NCBI GenBank assembly: GCA_963717765.1
Contig: CAVQWX010000005.1
Location: 124,001 to 188,000, forward strand
Direction of reading: 5' to 3'
Source of the DNA: JACDER01 sp963717765
GTDB lineage: Bacteria > Actinomycetota > Thermoleophilia > Gaiellales > Gaiellaceae
DNA: 64,000 bases
The stretch's first letter is position 1, and every line of letters starts with the position of its first letter. The position numbers were made by a program, and so were the translations under genes. This document shows positions 45,094 through 54,180 of the stretch, in pieces. The notes beneath the pieces are model-generated. The model did no database searches. It was not told where the DNA came from and worked only from the letters and a program-made list of their open reading frames with translations.

Positions 45094-45148
45094 CCGAGCC
45101 GACCCGTAGATCTAGAGTCATTCGCCTTGCAACCGAGAGGAGGGCGTA

Positions 45149-46351
45149 GTGCGATACACCAGGTGGGCCGTCTTTGCGGCGCTGATCGCCGGAGCGGCGG
45201 TTGTGGCCGCGCTCGTTGGCACCACTGGGGGGAAAGCTGCTCCGACCAAGAAGACGAAGGTCGTCATCGGCTGGGCCTATGACTCGTCCGGCCAGATGGC
45301 TCCCTTCGACAATCCGGCCCTGGCCGCGGCGAAGCTCGAAGCGGCGCACATCAACGGGCTGAAGAAGGGGACAGTCACCTTCTCGATCAAGACCTGCGAC
45401 ACGCAGAACAACAACCCGACCAAGGCCAAGTCGTGCGCGCTCGACTTGCTCGGCGCCGGCGCGAACATCATCTTCACGACCTGCGACGTCGACTTCGCGA
45501 CGCCGGTCGTTCTGGAAGCGATCAAGCGCGGCAAGCTCGCCGTCTCGACCTGCATCGGAACCGACCAGATGGGCCCGAAGCGGTTCGGGACACAGGGCAA
45601 GCTCGCGTTCAGCTTCGGCAACGTCGCGCAGGACGAGGGCTCCGCAATGGCCCAATACGCATGGAGCCGCGGCTGGAAGACCGCCGGGCTCGCGACGAAC
45701 TCGCTCCTCGTGTACTTCAAGAACGTCGTCACGGCGTTCGAGAAGCGCTTCAAGCAGCTCGGCGGGAGAATCGTCGACAAGGAGACCTACGCAACCGGCC
45801 AGAACAACGTCGGCATCGCGGTCACGCGCCTGGCCTCGCACAAGGCGGCGGTGTACGTGACCTCCACGGCGTTCAACGAGCTCCCCGCGTTCGTCTCGGG
45901 GATCAGGGCGCTGCACAACAACACGCCCATCCTCAACTCGTGGGCCGGCGACGGCACGTACTGGGTGACCAACAACCCGAAGGTGACGAATTACTACTTG
46001 GTCACCTACGCCTCCGTGTTCGGCGACGATCCGAGCAAGGCGATCAGGCGACTGATCTCGTCGATGAAGGCGGGAGGCTCGGCACCGGGAACCGGCGGCT
46101 TCCTGGGCGGCGCCCAGACGATCGACGGCCTCTACACCGCGATCAAGCGGGCACACGGCTCGCTCAAGGGAGCGGCGCTGTCCAAACAGCTGGTCAAGTT
46201 CCACGACGTCAAGGTGCTGGGCGGGACGATCAGCTTCTCGAAGAAGCTGCACACGGTCCACGGACGCAAGTACCGCGTGATCAGGATCCAGAACAACGTG
46301 GCGAAGCGTGTCGGCCTCGTGAAGGCCAAGGTCATCCCTTCGCTGCGGTGA
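45149..46351 (+). CDS. LIV-type ABC substrate-binding protein
   Basis: GTG 45149 behind GAGAGGAGG. A 400-residue Peripla_BP_6-like protein: signal segment (VFAALIAGAAVVAALVG), ligand domains with KVVIGWAYDSSGQMAPFDNP, KAKSCALDLLGAGANIIFTT, and a BMP-like layout. Cys residues (KTCDTQNNNPTKAKSC, TTCDVD, STCIG) are unusual and may form disulfides. It feeds the LivHMGF-type importer downstream. The ligand is not identifiable from sequence. Confidence 0.85.
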   Translation: MRYTRWAVFAALIAGAAVVAALVGTTGGKAAPTKKTKVVIGWAYDSSGQMAPFDNPALAAAKLEAAHINGLKKGTVTFSIKTCDTQNNNPTKAKSCALDLLGAGANIIFTTCDVDFATPVVLEAIKRGKLAVSTCIGTDQMGPKRFGTQGKLAFSFGNVAQDEGSAMAQYAWSRGWKTAGLATNSLLVYFKNVVTAFEKRFKQLGGRIVDKETYATGQNNVGIAVTRLASHKAAVYVTSTAFNELPAFVSGIRALHNNTPILNSWAGDGTYWVTNNPKVTNYYLVTYASVFGDDPSKAIRRLISSMKAGGSAPGTGGFLGGAQTIDGLYTAIKRAHGSLKGAALSKQLVKFHDVKVLGGTISFSKKLHTVHGRKYRVIRIQNNVAKRVGLVKAKVIPSLR

Positions 46352-47097
46352 CACAGACCGACGGGAGGCCCGAGGACATTCTTCGGGCCTCCTCCGTCTC
46401 ACGCTCGTACGAGGGCGTGCAGGCGCTGCAGGACGTCTCGCTCGAGCTCCACCGCAAGGAAGTCGTGGGGCTGATCGGCCCGAACGGCGCCGGCAAGTCG
46501 ACGCTGGTGAACCTCCTGACCGGCTTCGACTTCCCCAGCTCGGGGACGGTGGACCTCGGCGGCCGGGACATCACCCGCTGGTCTTCGCACCGGCGTGCGC
46601 GGGCAGGAGTGGCGCGCTCGTTCCAGCACAGCCGCTCCTTCAAGAGCCTGTCGGTGCGGGAGAACGTCGAGGTGTCGGCGCTCGGGGTAGGGGCGCGGCC
46701 GGGCGAGGCGCGCCGGCGGACGGACGAGCTGCTCGAGCTACTCGGCCTGACCGAGCTCGCGCAAGCGCCGGCCGACTCGCTCTCGCACGGGGACGAGCGC
46801 CGGCTCGGCGTCGCCCGTGTGCTCGCCACCCAACCTTCATTCGTGCTGATGGACGAGCCGGCGGCCGGCCTGCCGGAAGCCGAGGCGCCGCAGTTCGGCG
46901 ACGTGATCCGCTCGGTCCGAGACGACCACGGCGGCGGCGTCCTCCTGATCGACCACAACATGGCGCTCGTGATGGCCGTCTGCGACCGCATCCACGTGCT
47001 CGACCAGGGGCGGACGCTCGCCGCGGGAACGCCGCGGGAGATCCGCGCGAACATCGACGTGGCCGCCGCGTACCTCGGGGAGTCGGCAGTTGCTTGA
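46348..47097 (+). CDS. LIV-type ABC transporter ATPase (LivG-like)
   Basis: GTG 46348 overlaps the binding-protein stop. The 249-residue ATPase has Walker A GPNGAGKSTLVN, Q-loop region ARSFQHSRSFKSLSV, Walker B FVLMDEPAAGLPEAE and the H-loop LLIDHNM. Its signature is LSHGDERRL, diverged from LSxGxQ. It pairs with the LivF-like protein next door in one NBD dimer. Confidence 0.9.
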   Translation: MTQTDGRPEDILRASSVSRSYEGVQALQDVSLELHRKEVVGLIGPNGAGKSTLVNLLTGFDFPSSGTVDLGGRDITRWSSHRRARAGVARSFQHSRSFKSLSVRENVEVSALGVGARPGEARRRTDELLELLGLTELAQAPADSLSHGDERRLGVARVLATQPSFVLMDEPAAGLPEAEAPQFGDVIRSVRDDHGGGVLLIDHNMALVMAVCDRIHVLDQGRTLAAGTPREIRANIDVAAAYLGESAVA

Positions 47098-47788
47098 GGT
47101 CGACGGCCTCGAAGTCAGGTACGGAGCCGTCCCGGCCGTCCGCGACATCACTCTGGACGTCCAGCGCGGTGAGATCGTCGGCCTGATCGGCCCGAACGGC
47201 GCCGGAAAGTCGACGACGCTCCACGCGATCATGGGCGTCATCCCGGCGCACGCCGGGGACGTCCGCCTCGCCGGACGGTCGATCCGCGGAAAGGCGCCGG
47301 AGTCCATCTCGCGCGCCGGAGTTGCGCTCGTCCCGGAGGGACGGCGGATCTTCGGGGACTTCACGGTCGAGGAGAACCTGCGCCTCGGCCTCGCCGGCCG
47401 GAAGAGGAACGGCTCCAGCCGCCTCACGGAGGCGTACGAGCTCTTTCCCGTGCTGCGCGACTTCCGCCGGCGCGCAGCCGGCGTCCTCAGCGGTGGCCAG
47501 CAGCAGCAGCTCGCCATCGCCCGCGCCCTCGTGGCCGACCCGGAGCTGCTCCTCCTCGACGAGCCTTCGCTCGGGCTGGCGCCGCTCGCCGTCGACGCCG
47601 TCTTCGAGACGCTGGCCTCGATCCGCGAGCGCGGCGTCACCATCCTGCTGGTCGAGCAGCGCGCGATCCACACGGTCGCCCTCTGCGACCGGACGCACGT
47701 CCTGGTCGGAGGCGAGCTGAAGATGACACTCGAGCCGAAGGATGCGGCGGACAAGTCCAAGATCGTGGCTGCCTACCTGAGCGCGTGA
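47090..47788 (+). CDS. LIV-type ABC transporter ATPase (LivF-like)
   Basis: TTG 47090 overlaps the end of the LivG-like gene. A 232-residue ATPase with Walker A GPNGAGKSTTLHA, signature LSGGQQQQLAIAR, Walker B LLLLDEPSLGLAP and H-loop-like LLVEQRA. It forms the second half of the NBD pair. The ATG of the LivH-like gene overlaps its end. Confidence 0.92.
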   Translation: MLEVDGLEVRYGAVPAVRDITLDVQRGEIVGLIGPNGAGKSTTLHAIMGVIPAHAGDVRLAGRSIRGKAPESISRAGVALVPEGRRIFGDFTVEENLRLGLAGRKRNGSSRLTEAYELFPVLRDFRRRAAGVLSGGQQQQLAIARALVADPELLLLDEPSLGLAPLAVDAVFETLASIRERGVTILLVEQRAIHTVALCDRTHVLVGGELKMTLEPKDAADKSKIVAAYLSA

Positions 47789-48696
47789 TGGTCGCATCCA
47801 TCGGGATCCAGACCTTCACCGACGCGCTCGCGCTGGGAGCGATCTACGCGTTGATGGCGGTGGGCATCGGACTCGTCTTCGGCGTCCTGCGGCTGGTCAA
47901 CTTCGCCTATGGCCAGCTGATCATGGTCGGCGCGTACACGCTCGCGTTCACGTCGTCGTGGCCGTTGCCGGCGAGCCTGCTCACCTGCGTCGGGATCGTC
48001 GTCGCGTTCTCGCTGCTGATGGACCTCGTGGTGTTCCGGCCCCTGCGGAACCAGTCCCCGGCGGTCATGCTCGTGACCACGTTCGCGATCGCCTTCCTGC
48101 TCCAGGCAATCGCCCTGATCGTGGACCTCCGCGACAACTTCCTCGGGCAGGTCGTCTTCTCGTCGATCACGTCGCTGAACGAGTCGATCTCGATCGGGGG
48201 CGTGGACGTCAGGAAGGTGACGATCCTCGCGGTCGGCGTGTCCCTGGTCGCCCTCGTGATCATCGCGCTCCTGCTCAACAAGACGACGATCGGGCTGCAC
48301 ACCCGCGCCGCCGCAAGCGATTTCCGCACCGCCCGTCTCCTCGGCGTCCGCGCGAACCGGGTGATCACGTTCGCGGTCGTGATCTCGGGCGTGCTGGCGG
48401 CGGCGGTCGCGATGCTGTTGGTGGTCGGGAATCCGCTCGTCACCCCCGACTACGCGCTGCACGAGACCATCGTGGTGCTGATCGGGGTCGTCGTCGGAGG
48501 GATCGACCGCCTGTGGACGGCGACGCTCGGCGGCTTCGCTATCGGCTTCGCCTCGGGGGTGATCAACGCGTTGCTTCCGACCGACAGCACGGTCTACCTG
48601 CCCTCGGTGCTGTTCGGGCTCGTGATCCTCGTCCTCCTCCTGCGGCCAGCCGGCCTGTTCGCCTGGGGGCGCCATGCGCGGGTGGAGCGGGTGTGA
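47788..48696 (+). CDS. LIV-type ABC transporter permease (LivH-like)
   Basis: A 302-residue membrane protein with eight to nine helices; GAIYALMAVGIGLVFGVLRL and FAYGQLIMVGAYT are LivH landmarks, and LGVRANRVITFAVVISGVLA is the cytoplasmic coupling segment. It works with the LivM-like protein. ATG 47788 shares its A with the stop of the ATPase gene. Confidence 0.9.
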   Translation: MVASIGIQTFTDALALGAIYALMAVGIGLVFGVLRLVNFAYGQLIMVGAYTLAFTSSWPLPASLLTCVGIVVAFSLLMDLVVFRPLRNQSPAVMLVTTFAIAFLLQAIALIVDLRDNFLGQVVFSSITSLNESISIGGVDVRKVTILAVGVSLVALVIIALLLNKTTIGLHTRAAASDFRTARLLGVRANRVITFAVVISGVLAAAVAMLLVVGNPLVTPDYALHETIVVLIGVVVGGIDRLWTATLGGFAIGFASGVINALLPTDSTVYLPSVLFGLVILVLLLRPAGLFAWGRHARVERV

Positions 48697-49700
48697 GGCG
48701 CTACCTCGAGCCGCTGCCGCAGCTTCTCGGTCCGGTCATGGTCGTGATCGCGGTCGGCGCCGTCGCGACGACGGTCTCTCCCGCGAACAAGATCTACTTC
48801 CTGAGCGCGCTCGTGAGCGTCGCGATGGTCGTCGCCATCTACGTCTTCGTAGGCAACTCGGGCGTCATCTCGTTCGGGCAGACGAGCTTCGTCGCCGTCG
48901 GCGCGTTCGCCGCGGGCGTGATGACCGTCCCGCTGGACTCGAAGAAGGGAGTCCTCACGGGACTGTTCCCGTTCCTGCGCGACCACTCGATCGCGAACAT
49001 TCCTTCGCTCCTGCTCGCGGCCGCGATCGGCGGGATCTTCGCGTTCGTGGCCGGACTGCCGCTCATGCGCCTGTCCGGCCTCTCCGCCGGGATTGCCACC
49101 TTCGCGCTGCTCGAGATCACGCACAACATCCTTCAGCAGTGGACGAAGATCGGCCCCGGCGCGACGACGCTCTCGCTCGTCCCGGAGAGCACGGGGGCAC
49201 TGCAGGCGACGATCGGCGCCATCGTCGCCATCGCCGTCGCCTTCCTCTACCAGCGCAGCCGGCTCGGGCGGCAGCTGCGGGCGACACGCGAGGATCCGGC
49301 GGCCGCCCGCGGGATCGGGATAAACGTCCACCGCCAGCGGCTGTGGGCCTTCACGCTCTCGGGCGCGCTGGCGGGCTTCGCGGGCGCGCTGTTCGTCCAC
49401 CTGCTCGGCTCCATCACGACGGAACAGGTCTACCTGGAGCTGACCTTCATCACCCTTGCGATGCTCGTCTTCGGCGGGATCGGCAGCCTGTGGGGCGCGG
49501 TCGTCGGCGCCCTCGCGATCAGCGGCCTGGACTCGTTCCTGAGCCAGGCCGAGCAGGGAGTCCACATCGGCTTCAAGCTCGACCTGCCAACCGGGTCACA
49601 CCTGGTCTTCCTCGCCGCCATCATGGCGCTCGTCCTCATCCTGCGGCCGTCCGGGCTCACCGGCGGCCGCGAGTTCGGTTTACCGTGGACGCGCCGGTGA
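48693..49700 (+). CDS. LIV-type ABC transporter permease (LivM-like)
   Basis: GTG 48693 overlaps the LivH stop by four bases. A 335-residue membrane protein with NSGVISFGQTSFVAVGAFAA, VAGLPLMRLSGLSAGIATFA, the coupling loop RATREDPAAARGIGI, and LAMLVFGGIGSLWGAVVGAL, all typical of LivM. It completes the five-part importer. Its stop overlaps the next gene's GTG. Confidence 0.9.
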   Translation: MRRYLEPLPQLLGPVMVVIAVGAVATTVSPANKIYFLSALVSVAMVVAIYVFVGNSGVISFGQTSFVAVGAFAAGVMTVPLDSKKGVLTGLFPFLRDHSIANIPSLLLAAAIGGIFAFVAGLPLMRLSGLSAGIATFALLEITHNILQQWTKIGPGATTLSLVPESTGALQATIGAIVAIAVAFLYQRSRLGRQLRATREDPAAARGIGINVHRQRLWAFTLSGALAGFAGALFVHLLGSITTEQVYLELTFITLAMLVFGGIGSLWGAVVGALAISGLDSFLSQAEQGVHIGFKLDLPTGSHLVFLAAIMALVLILRPSGLTGGREFGLPWTRR

Positions 49701-50225
49701 GCGAGCTCGGCGACGTCCTCGAGCTGCTGCACGGCGCACGCGACCGCTGGACGGCCGTGCGCGTCACCATCCGTGCCTGGCGGCACCACGAGCGCAGCAT
49801 GGGCGCCTGGGAGGCATCCACCGACCATCCGCACCACGATCTTCATCTGCCGTTCGGCGCAGAGGAGCACGAGCTCGTCGTCGACCGGGAACGCGGCGTC
49901 CTGTTCCGGCTTGCATCGCGCTTTCGCGGAGGACTTCTACGTCTTGGAGATCCTCGATATCGGCTTCGACGAGACGTTCGACGAGGACCTTTTCGTCTTT
50001 CGGCCTCCGCCCGGTGAGCACATCCGCCTATCCGGCGAGCAATTCTCGCTGCGCGACGTCGCCATCGAGGAAGCACAGCGACGGGCGTCGTTCACGGTCT
50101 GGATCCCGGGCACGCTCGATCCGGCGCCCCGCGACGAAGTGCGTCCGCCGGATCTCCGGCAACTCAGTCCCTGCCATGCTTCCGCCGATCTCGAGCCCGT
50201 AGGTTTTGCGCCCCGAGACGGTTGA
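49697..50225 (+). CDS. uncharacterised protein at the end of the LIV operon (extra base near 49925)
   Basis: GTG 49697 is coupled to the LivM stop. The first frame encodes ELLHGARDRWTAVRVTIRAW and TDHPHHDLHLPFGAEEHELV. One extra C at 49925 separates it from EDFYVLEILDIGFDETFDED and RRASFTVWIPGTLDPAP; joining the two gives 175 residues. The pattern resembles an actinobacterial family that ends in a F-T-V-W-I-P segment, but I cannot name it. The end after that segment looks degenerate, so the gene may be truncated. Confidence 0.5.
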
Positions 50226-50320
50226 GGAAAAGTTAAGCGCGCCGTAAGCCGTGCGCAAGTTCTCGACTCTAGTGTCAGGCGAGCCGCAGTTCGGGCAACC
50301 AACTGAGACGGGAGGAGCGC

Positions 50321-51442
50321 ATGAAAGGATTTTTGGCACGATCAGGTGTTGCTGTTGTGGTGGCTTTACTGGCAGCGTCTGCGATCGTCGCGGGTTCCGC
50401 GGCGTCGGGGACAGGGACTCGGGGCGCGCTGTACACACTGACGAATGACGCAGGCGGGAACGCCGTACTCGTCTTCGACCGCCACGCGGATGGCACGATC
50501 AGCCCCGCCGGCAGTTTCGCGACGGGCGGTCTCGGTACCGGCGGCGGTCTCGGTTCGCAGGGTGCGCTCGTCCTGGCCGACAACGGCAAGTGGCTCTTTG
50601 CCGTGAACGCCGGGAGCAACGAGATCTCCACCTTCGCCGTGAGGAAGGACGGGTTGTCGCTCGTCTCGAAGGTCGGTTCCGGCGGGGCGCAGCCGATCAG
50701 CGTGACGGTCGTACACCGCCTCCTCTACGTCCTCAATTCGGGGGACGGGACGAACGCGGGCAACATCGCCGGCTTCAACGTCGGCCCGCACGGCCAGCTA
50801 TCGGCGCTCGCCGGCTCGAAACGTCCGTTGAGTGCGGCGTCCGTCGGGCCGGCACAGATCCAGTTCAGCCCCGGCGGCCGCCTACTGGTCGTGACGGAGA
50901 AGGGGACGAACTCGATCGACACTTACAGGGTCGCGAAGAACGGCCGCGTGAGCGGTCCCAACGTGCAGGCATCGGCCGGAGCGACTCCCTTCGGCTTCGA
51001 CTTCGATAAACGCGGGCACCTGATCGTCTCAGACGCGTTCGGCGGTGCCGCCGGAGCCAGTGCGCTCTCGTCGTACTCGCTCAGTGCGGCCGGCGCCCTC
51101 GGCACGATCACGCCGCTTGCGCCGGACGGCCAGACGGCCGCCTGCTGGGTCGTTACGACCAAGAACGGGCGCTACGCCTACACGACGAACACTGGGAGCG
51201 CCAACGTGTCGAGCTACGCGACCCACCACGACGGCAGCATCTCGCTGCTCAGCGGTGTCGCCGGCACGACGGGAGCAGGCCCCACCGACGCCGCTCTTGA
51301 CCGGAAGAGCCGCTACCTGTACACGCTCGACTCCGGGGCTCACACGATCAGCGCGTTCGCCGTCCAAAAGAACGGATCGCTCGCACCGATCGCAGGCGTA
51401 GGTGGGCTGCCCGCCAGCGCCGTCGGCCTCGCAGCGCAGTAG
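50321..51442 (+). CDS. secreted lactonase-family (6-phosphogluconolactonase-like) beta-propeller
   Basis: ATG 50321 follows GGGAGGAGC. A signal peptide (VAVVVALLAASAIVAGSAAS) precedes a 7-bladed propeller of the lactonase (Pgl/YbhE) family: GALYTLTNDAGGNAVLVFDR, DNGKWLFAVNAGSNEISTFA, FSPGGRLLVVTEKGTNSID. Residues match the family, but the export signal points to a surface propeller and not the cytosolic Pgl of the pentose phosphate route. It is followed by a strong hairpin. Confidence 0.85.
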   Translation: MKGFLARSGVAVVVALLAASAIVAGSAASGTGTRGALYTLTNDAGGNAVLVFDRHADGTISPAGSFATGGLGTGGGLGSQGALVLADNGKWLFAVNAGSNEISTFAVRKDGLSLVSKVGSGGAQPISVTVVHRLLYVLNSGDGTNAGNIAGFNVGPHGQLSALAGSKRPLSAASVGPAQIQFSPGGRLLVVTEKGTNSIDTYRVAKNGRVSGPNVQASAGATPFGFDFDKRGHLIVSDAFGGAAGASALSSYSLSAAGALGTITPLAPDGQTAACWVVTTKNGRYAYTTNTGSANVSSYATHHDGSISLLSGVAGTTGAGPTDAALDRKSRYLYTLDSGAHTISAFAVQKNGSLAPIAGVGGLPASAVGLAAQ

Positions 51443-51451
51443 CCGCGATCT

Positions 51452-51485
51452 CCGGGCGAGGCGGCGTTGGCGCCGCCTCGCCCGG
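51452..51485 (+). terminator. 15-bp perfect hairpin after the lactonase-like gene
   Basis: CCGGGCGAGGCGGCG and CGCCGCCTCGCCCGG form a perfect stem with a TTGG loop, 9 bases after the stop. A pyrimidine-rich GGCTTTCTCTTC follows within 10 bases. Confidence 0.85.
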
Positions 51486-51886
51486 TCGTGGCTTTCTCTT
51501 CATTGGAGCGCCCACTTCGCGCTCGGCTTACGGCGTCGACCGCCCGCTCGACACGCACTCGCCGGCTTGCCCTACCCTCCCGCACGGCGATCACCGATCA
51601 GGACGAACGTCGCTGTCGCGCCGACGAAGCCGAACCGCGCCTACGGCTCAAGCGTCTCGAGAGACTAGGGCTATCGACCGCGAAGACCTGGGTGCCGATT
51701 CGCATGAAGGCGTGAACCACACTCCAGAAGCGGCTCGGCCGGACGGGCGCGGTCTACCGTTCAGCCGACCGCGAAGAGACAGAGAGCCCGAGACCACGGA
51801 AGGAAGCGCCGGCCCCGGCTCACGGACCCGAAGAACACTGCTCGCCTCCGATCTCTGCTCCTGACCACACCCAAGAAATCGAGACG
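51486..51886. other. about 400 bases without a supportable gene
   Basis: Between the two terminators of converging genes I find only short frames on both strands (up to about 90 codons) with compositional bias and no recognisable protein. No tRNA, repeat or promoter stood out. It may hold an eroded gene or a small RNA. Confidence 0.5.
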
Positions 51887-51918
51887 CCGGAGAGCCCGCG
51901 GCGCCGCGAGCTCTCCGG
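51887..51918 (-). terminator. hairpin after the CHRD gene
   Basis: CCGGAGAGC and GCTCTCCGG enclose a further palindrome (CGCGGCGCCGCG), making a long nested hairpin 6 bases past the CHRD stop on the minus strand. ATTTCTT follows within 15 bases in the direction of transcription. Confidence 0.7.
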
Positions 51919-51924
51919 TAGCTC

Positions 51925-52368
51925 CTACATGTGCACCATTCCGGCGACGAGCTGTCCGCGGATGGCGCCGTTGGGGTACTTGGCCGTGTGGACGTTGACG
52001 TAGTAGGCATTCGGGTTCGATTCGATCGCCTCAATCGTCTTCTTCGAGGCTTTGGTGCAACCCTTGGCCTTGTAGGCGCCGCCGAGCGGGACAACAATCG
52101 GCCCGGCCTTGCCGGCGCGAGCACGATGGATGTGCGCGGCGCTCGGCTTGGGCAGGCCGACGATCTCGAACGTCCAGCAAACCTTCCCGCTTTTCGCCTT
52201 GAGGTTGAGATTGACGATGCCGTGGCCGGAGGGTGAGCCCTTCGGCACTTCGTACTTTCCTTTGAGCTTGGCGCCGAGCTCAGGATGCATCGCCGCCCCT
52301 CCGGCAGATGCCGCGGCCGGCACCAGAAAGGCGGCCGCGGTGACGAGACAGACAGTGCGGAACTTCAT
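51925..52368 (-). CDS. secreted CHRD-domain protein
   Basis: ATG 52368 follows CAGGAGGAC. A signal peptide (CLVTAAAFLVPAAASAGG) leads to a 147-residue protein whose CHRD domain has LKGKYEVPKGSPSGHGIVNL, VCWTFEIVGLPKPSAAHIHR and YYVNVHTAKYPNGAIRGQL. CHRD domains are beta-rich modules first seen in chordin; their bacterial role is unknown. It is divergent from dipZ, with 125 bases between the two starts holding both promoters. Confidence 0.85.
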   Translation of the reverse strand: MKFRTVCLVTAAAFLVPAAASAGGAAMHPELGAKLKGKYEVPKGSPSGHGIVNLNLKAKSGKVCWTFEIVGLPKPSAAHIHRARAGKAGPIVVPLGGAYKAKGCTKASKKTIEAIESNPNAYYVNVHTAKYPNGAIRGQLVAGMVHM

Positions 52369-52493
52369 GCAGTCCTCCTGGTAGGGAACGGGTTCAGTGT
52401 CACAGGTGCCGGCCGGGCCGCCCCACTTCGTAAGGAACAAATAAGAATTGCGCAAGATCCCCGTAACGGCGGCGCGAGTACGGTGGCCGAACG

Positions 52494-54155
52494 ATGCTCG
52501 TCCTCCTGGGGATCGGCCTTGCGGCCGGGGTGATCACTTCGGTGTCACCGTGCATCCTGCCGGTGCTTCCGATTCTGCTCGTCGGTGGTGCGAGCAGCAA
52601 CACCCGTCGCCGGCCACTGGCGATCGTCGCCGGCCTCGTCGCAAGCTTCACGACCTTCACGCTCGCCGCCACGTCGCTCCTGTCTGCGCTCGGGCTACCG
52701 CAAGACCTCCTCCGCAACGTTGCAATCGGGCTGCTGTTCGTCCTTGCCGCCACCCTCGTGTTCCCGCAGCTGGGGCTCCTGCTCGAGCGTCCGTTCGCGT
52801 TTCTCACGCGGCGACGTGGCGGTGACCTCGGCGGCGGCTTCCTGCTCGGGGCGAGCCTCGGCCTCGTCTTCGTTCCTTGCGCGGGCCCCGTGCTGGCGAC
52901 GGTCACGGTACTCGCCGCCCAGCACCGGATCGGCCTCGACACTGTTCTGCTCACCCTCGCCTACGCCATCGGTGCAGCGATTCCGATGCTCCTTATCGCG
53001 CTCGGCGGCCAGCGAATAACGCGACGCATACGCGCCCAGAGCCCGGCGTTTCGCCGCGCAATGGGAGTCGTGCTCGCGGCAGCCGCCGTAGCGATCGTCT
53101 TCAACCTCGACCGGAGCCTGCAGACACACCTGGGCGGTTACACCAACGCGCTGCAGAAGCACATCGAGCTGACCAAGACCGCCCAGAAACACCTGGCCGC
53201 GGTGCGCGGGGGCGGTAATGCCTTCGCACGGACTACTCCGACCGCGGGCAAGCTGCCGGACCTGGGCCCGGCGCCTGAGTTCCGCGGCAATTCTCACTGG
53301 CTCAATACGCCACGCGAGCGACCGCTGACGCTCGCCGGGTTACGAGGCAAAGTCGTGCTCGTCGACTTCTGGACCTACTCCTGCATCAACTGCATTCGTA
53401 CGCTGCCGCACCTCCGGGCTTGGTACGCCGCCTACCACAAGCAAGGGTTCGAGATCGTCGGCGTTCACACGCCCGAATTCGCGTTCGAGCACGAGCTCTC
53501 CAACGTCCGCCACGCAACAGACGACTTGCACGTCACATGGCCGGTCGCGCTCGACAACGACTACAAGACGTGGAACGCCTATTCCAACGAATACTGGCCG
53601 TCCGAGTACTTCATCGATCGACGGGGCCGCGTCCGCGAGACCCATTTCGGGGAAGGCGAATACGGTCGGTCCGAGCAGACGATCCGGCGGCTGCTGGCTC
53701 AAGGCAACGTACCGCTTCCGGTGCAAGCGACCAAGGTCACCGATGCGACACCGACCGAAGGTGTTACGCCCGAGTCGTATCTCGGCTATGTGCGGCTCGA
53801 TCCAGGCCGCTACCGCGGCACTCGCCTTCGTCCAAAGGTCGCGCGCGCGTATGCGTTTCCTCACGCGCTACCCGAAAACGCCCTTTCCTACGCGGGGGTC
53901 TGGAAGATCGGCGACCAGCGCGCGCTCGCCCTCCGCAACGCGCGGCTGCGCTTGCATTTCCATGCCCACAACGTCTACCTCGTGCTCGGCGGCCACGGCC
54001 GCGTCCAGACCTCGTTGGACGGGAGGCGAACCGGCTCCGTCCGCGTGGATGCGGACCGCCTGTACACCCTCGTCGAAGACACCCGGCTCCGCGACGCGAT
54101 CCTCGAGCTCCGCTTCTCGCCCGGCGTGAACGCCTATGCCTTCACTTTTGGTTAG
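52494..54155 (+). CDS. dipZ: DipZ-like thiol:disulfide protein, CcdA + thioredoxin + C-terminal domain
   Basis: A 553-residue fusion. Residues 1-200 are a CcdA-like six-helix electron carrier with conserved Cys in SVSPCILPVLP and FVPCAGPVLATV. Residues 265-400 are a TlpA thioredoxin fold with the active site TYSCINCIRTLP and the signature GVHTPEFAFEHE. The last 120 residues form a beta-rich domain ending in FTFG. It passes reducing power from the cytosol to exported proteins or haem-binding proteins. The CINC site is intact, unlike the related gene at 20350. A response regulator gene follows 25 bases later. Confidence 0.92.
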   Translation: MLVLLGIGLAAGVITSVSPCILPVLPILLVGGASSNTRRRPLAIVAGLVASFTTFTLAATSLLSALGLPQDLLRNVAIGLLFVLAATLVFPQLGLLLERPFAFLTRRRGGDLGGGFLLGASLGLVFVPCAGPVLATVTVLAAQHRIGLDTVLLTLAYAIGAAIPMLLIALGGQRITRRIRAQSPAFRRAMGVVLAAAAVAIVFNLDRSLQTHLGGYTNALQKHIELTKTAQKHLAAVRGGGNAFARTTPTAGKLPDLGPAPEFRGNSHWLNTPRERPLTLAGLRGKVVLVDFWTYSCINCIRTLPHLRAWYAAYHKQGFEIVGVHTPEFAFEHELSNVRHATDDLHVTWPVALDNDYKTWNAYSNEYWPSEYFIDRRGRVRETHFGEGEYGRSEQTIRRLLAQGNVPLPVQATKVTDATPTEGVTPESYLGYVRLDPGRYRGTRLRPKVARAYAFPHALPENALSYAGVWKIGDQRALALRNARLRLHFHAHNVYLVLGGHGRVQTSLDGRRTGSVRVDADRLYTLVEDTRLRDAILELRFSPGVNAYAFTFG

Positions 54156-54180
54156 AGCCGAGCCGAATGACGCGGCGGTG

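Noticed and set aside
51486..51886. Small plus-strand ORFs between the lactonase and CHRD genes
   Set aside because: Arg/Ser/Ala-rich translations without ribosome sites or similarity to known families.
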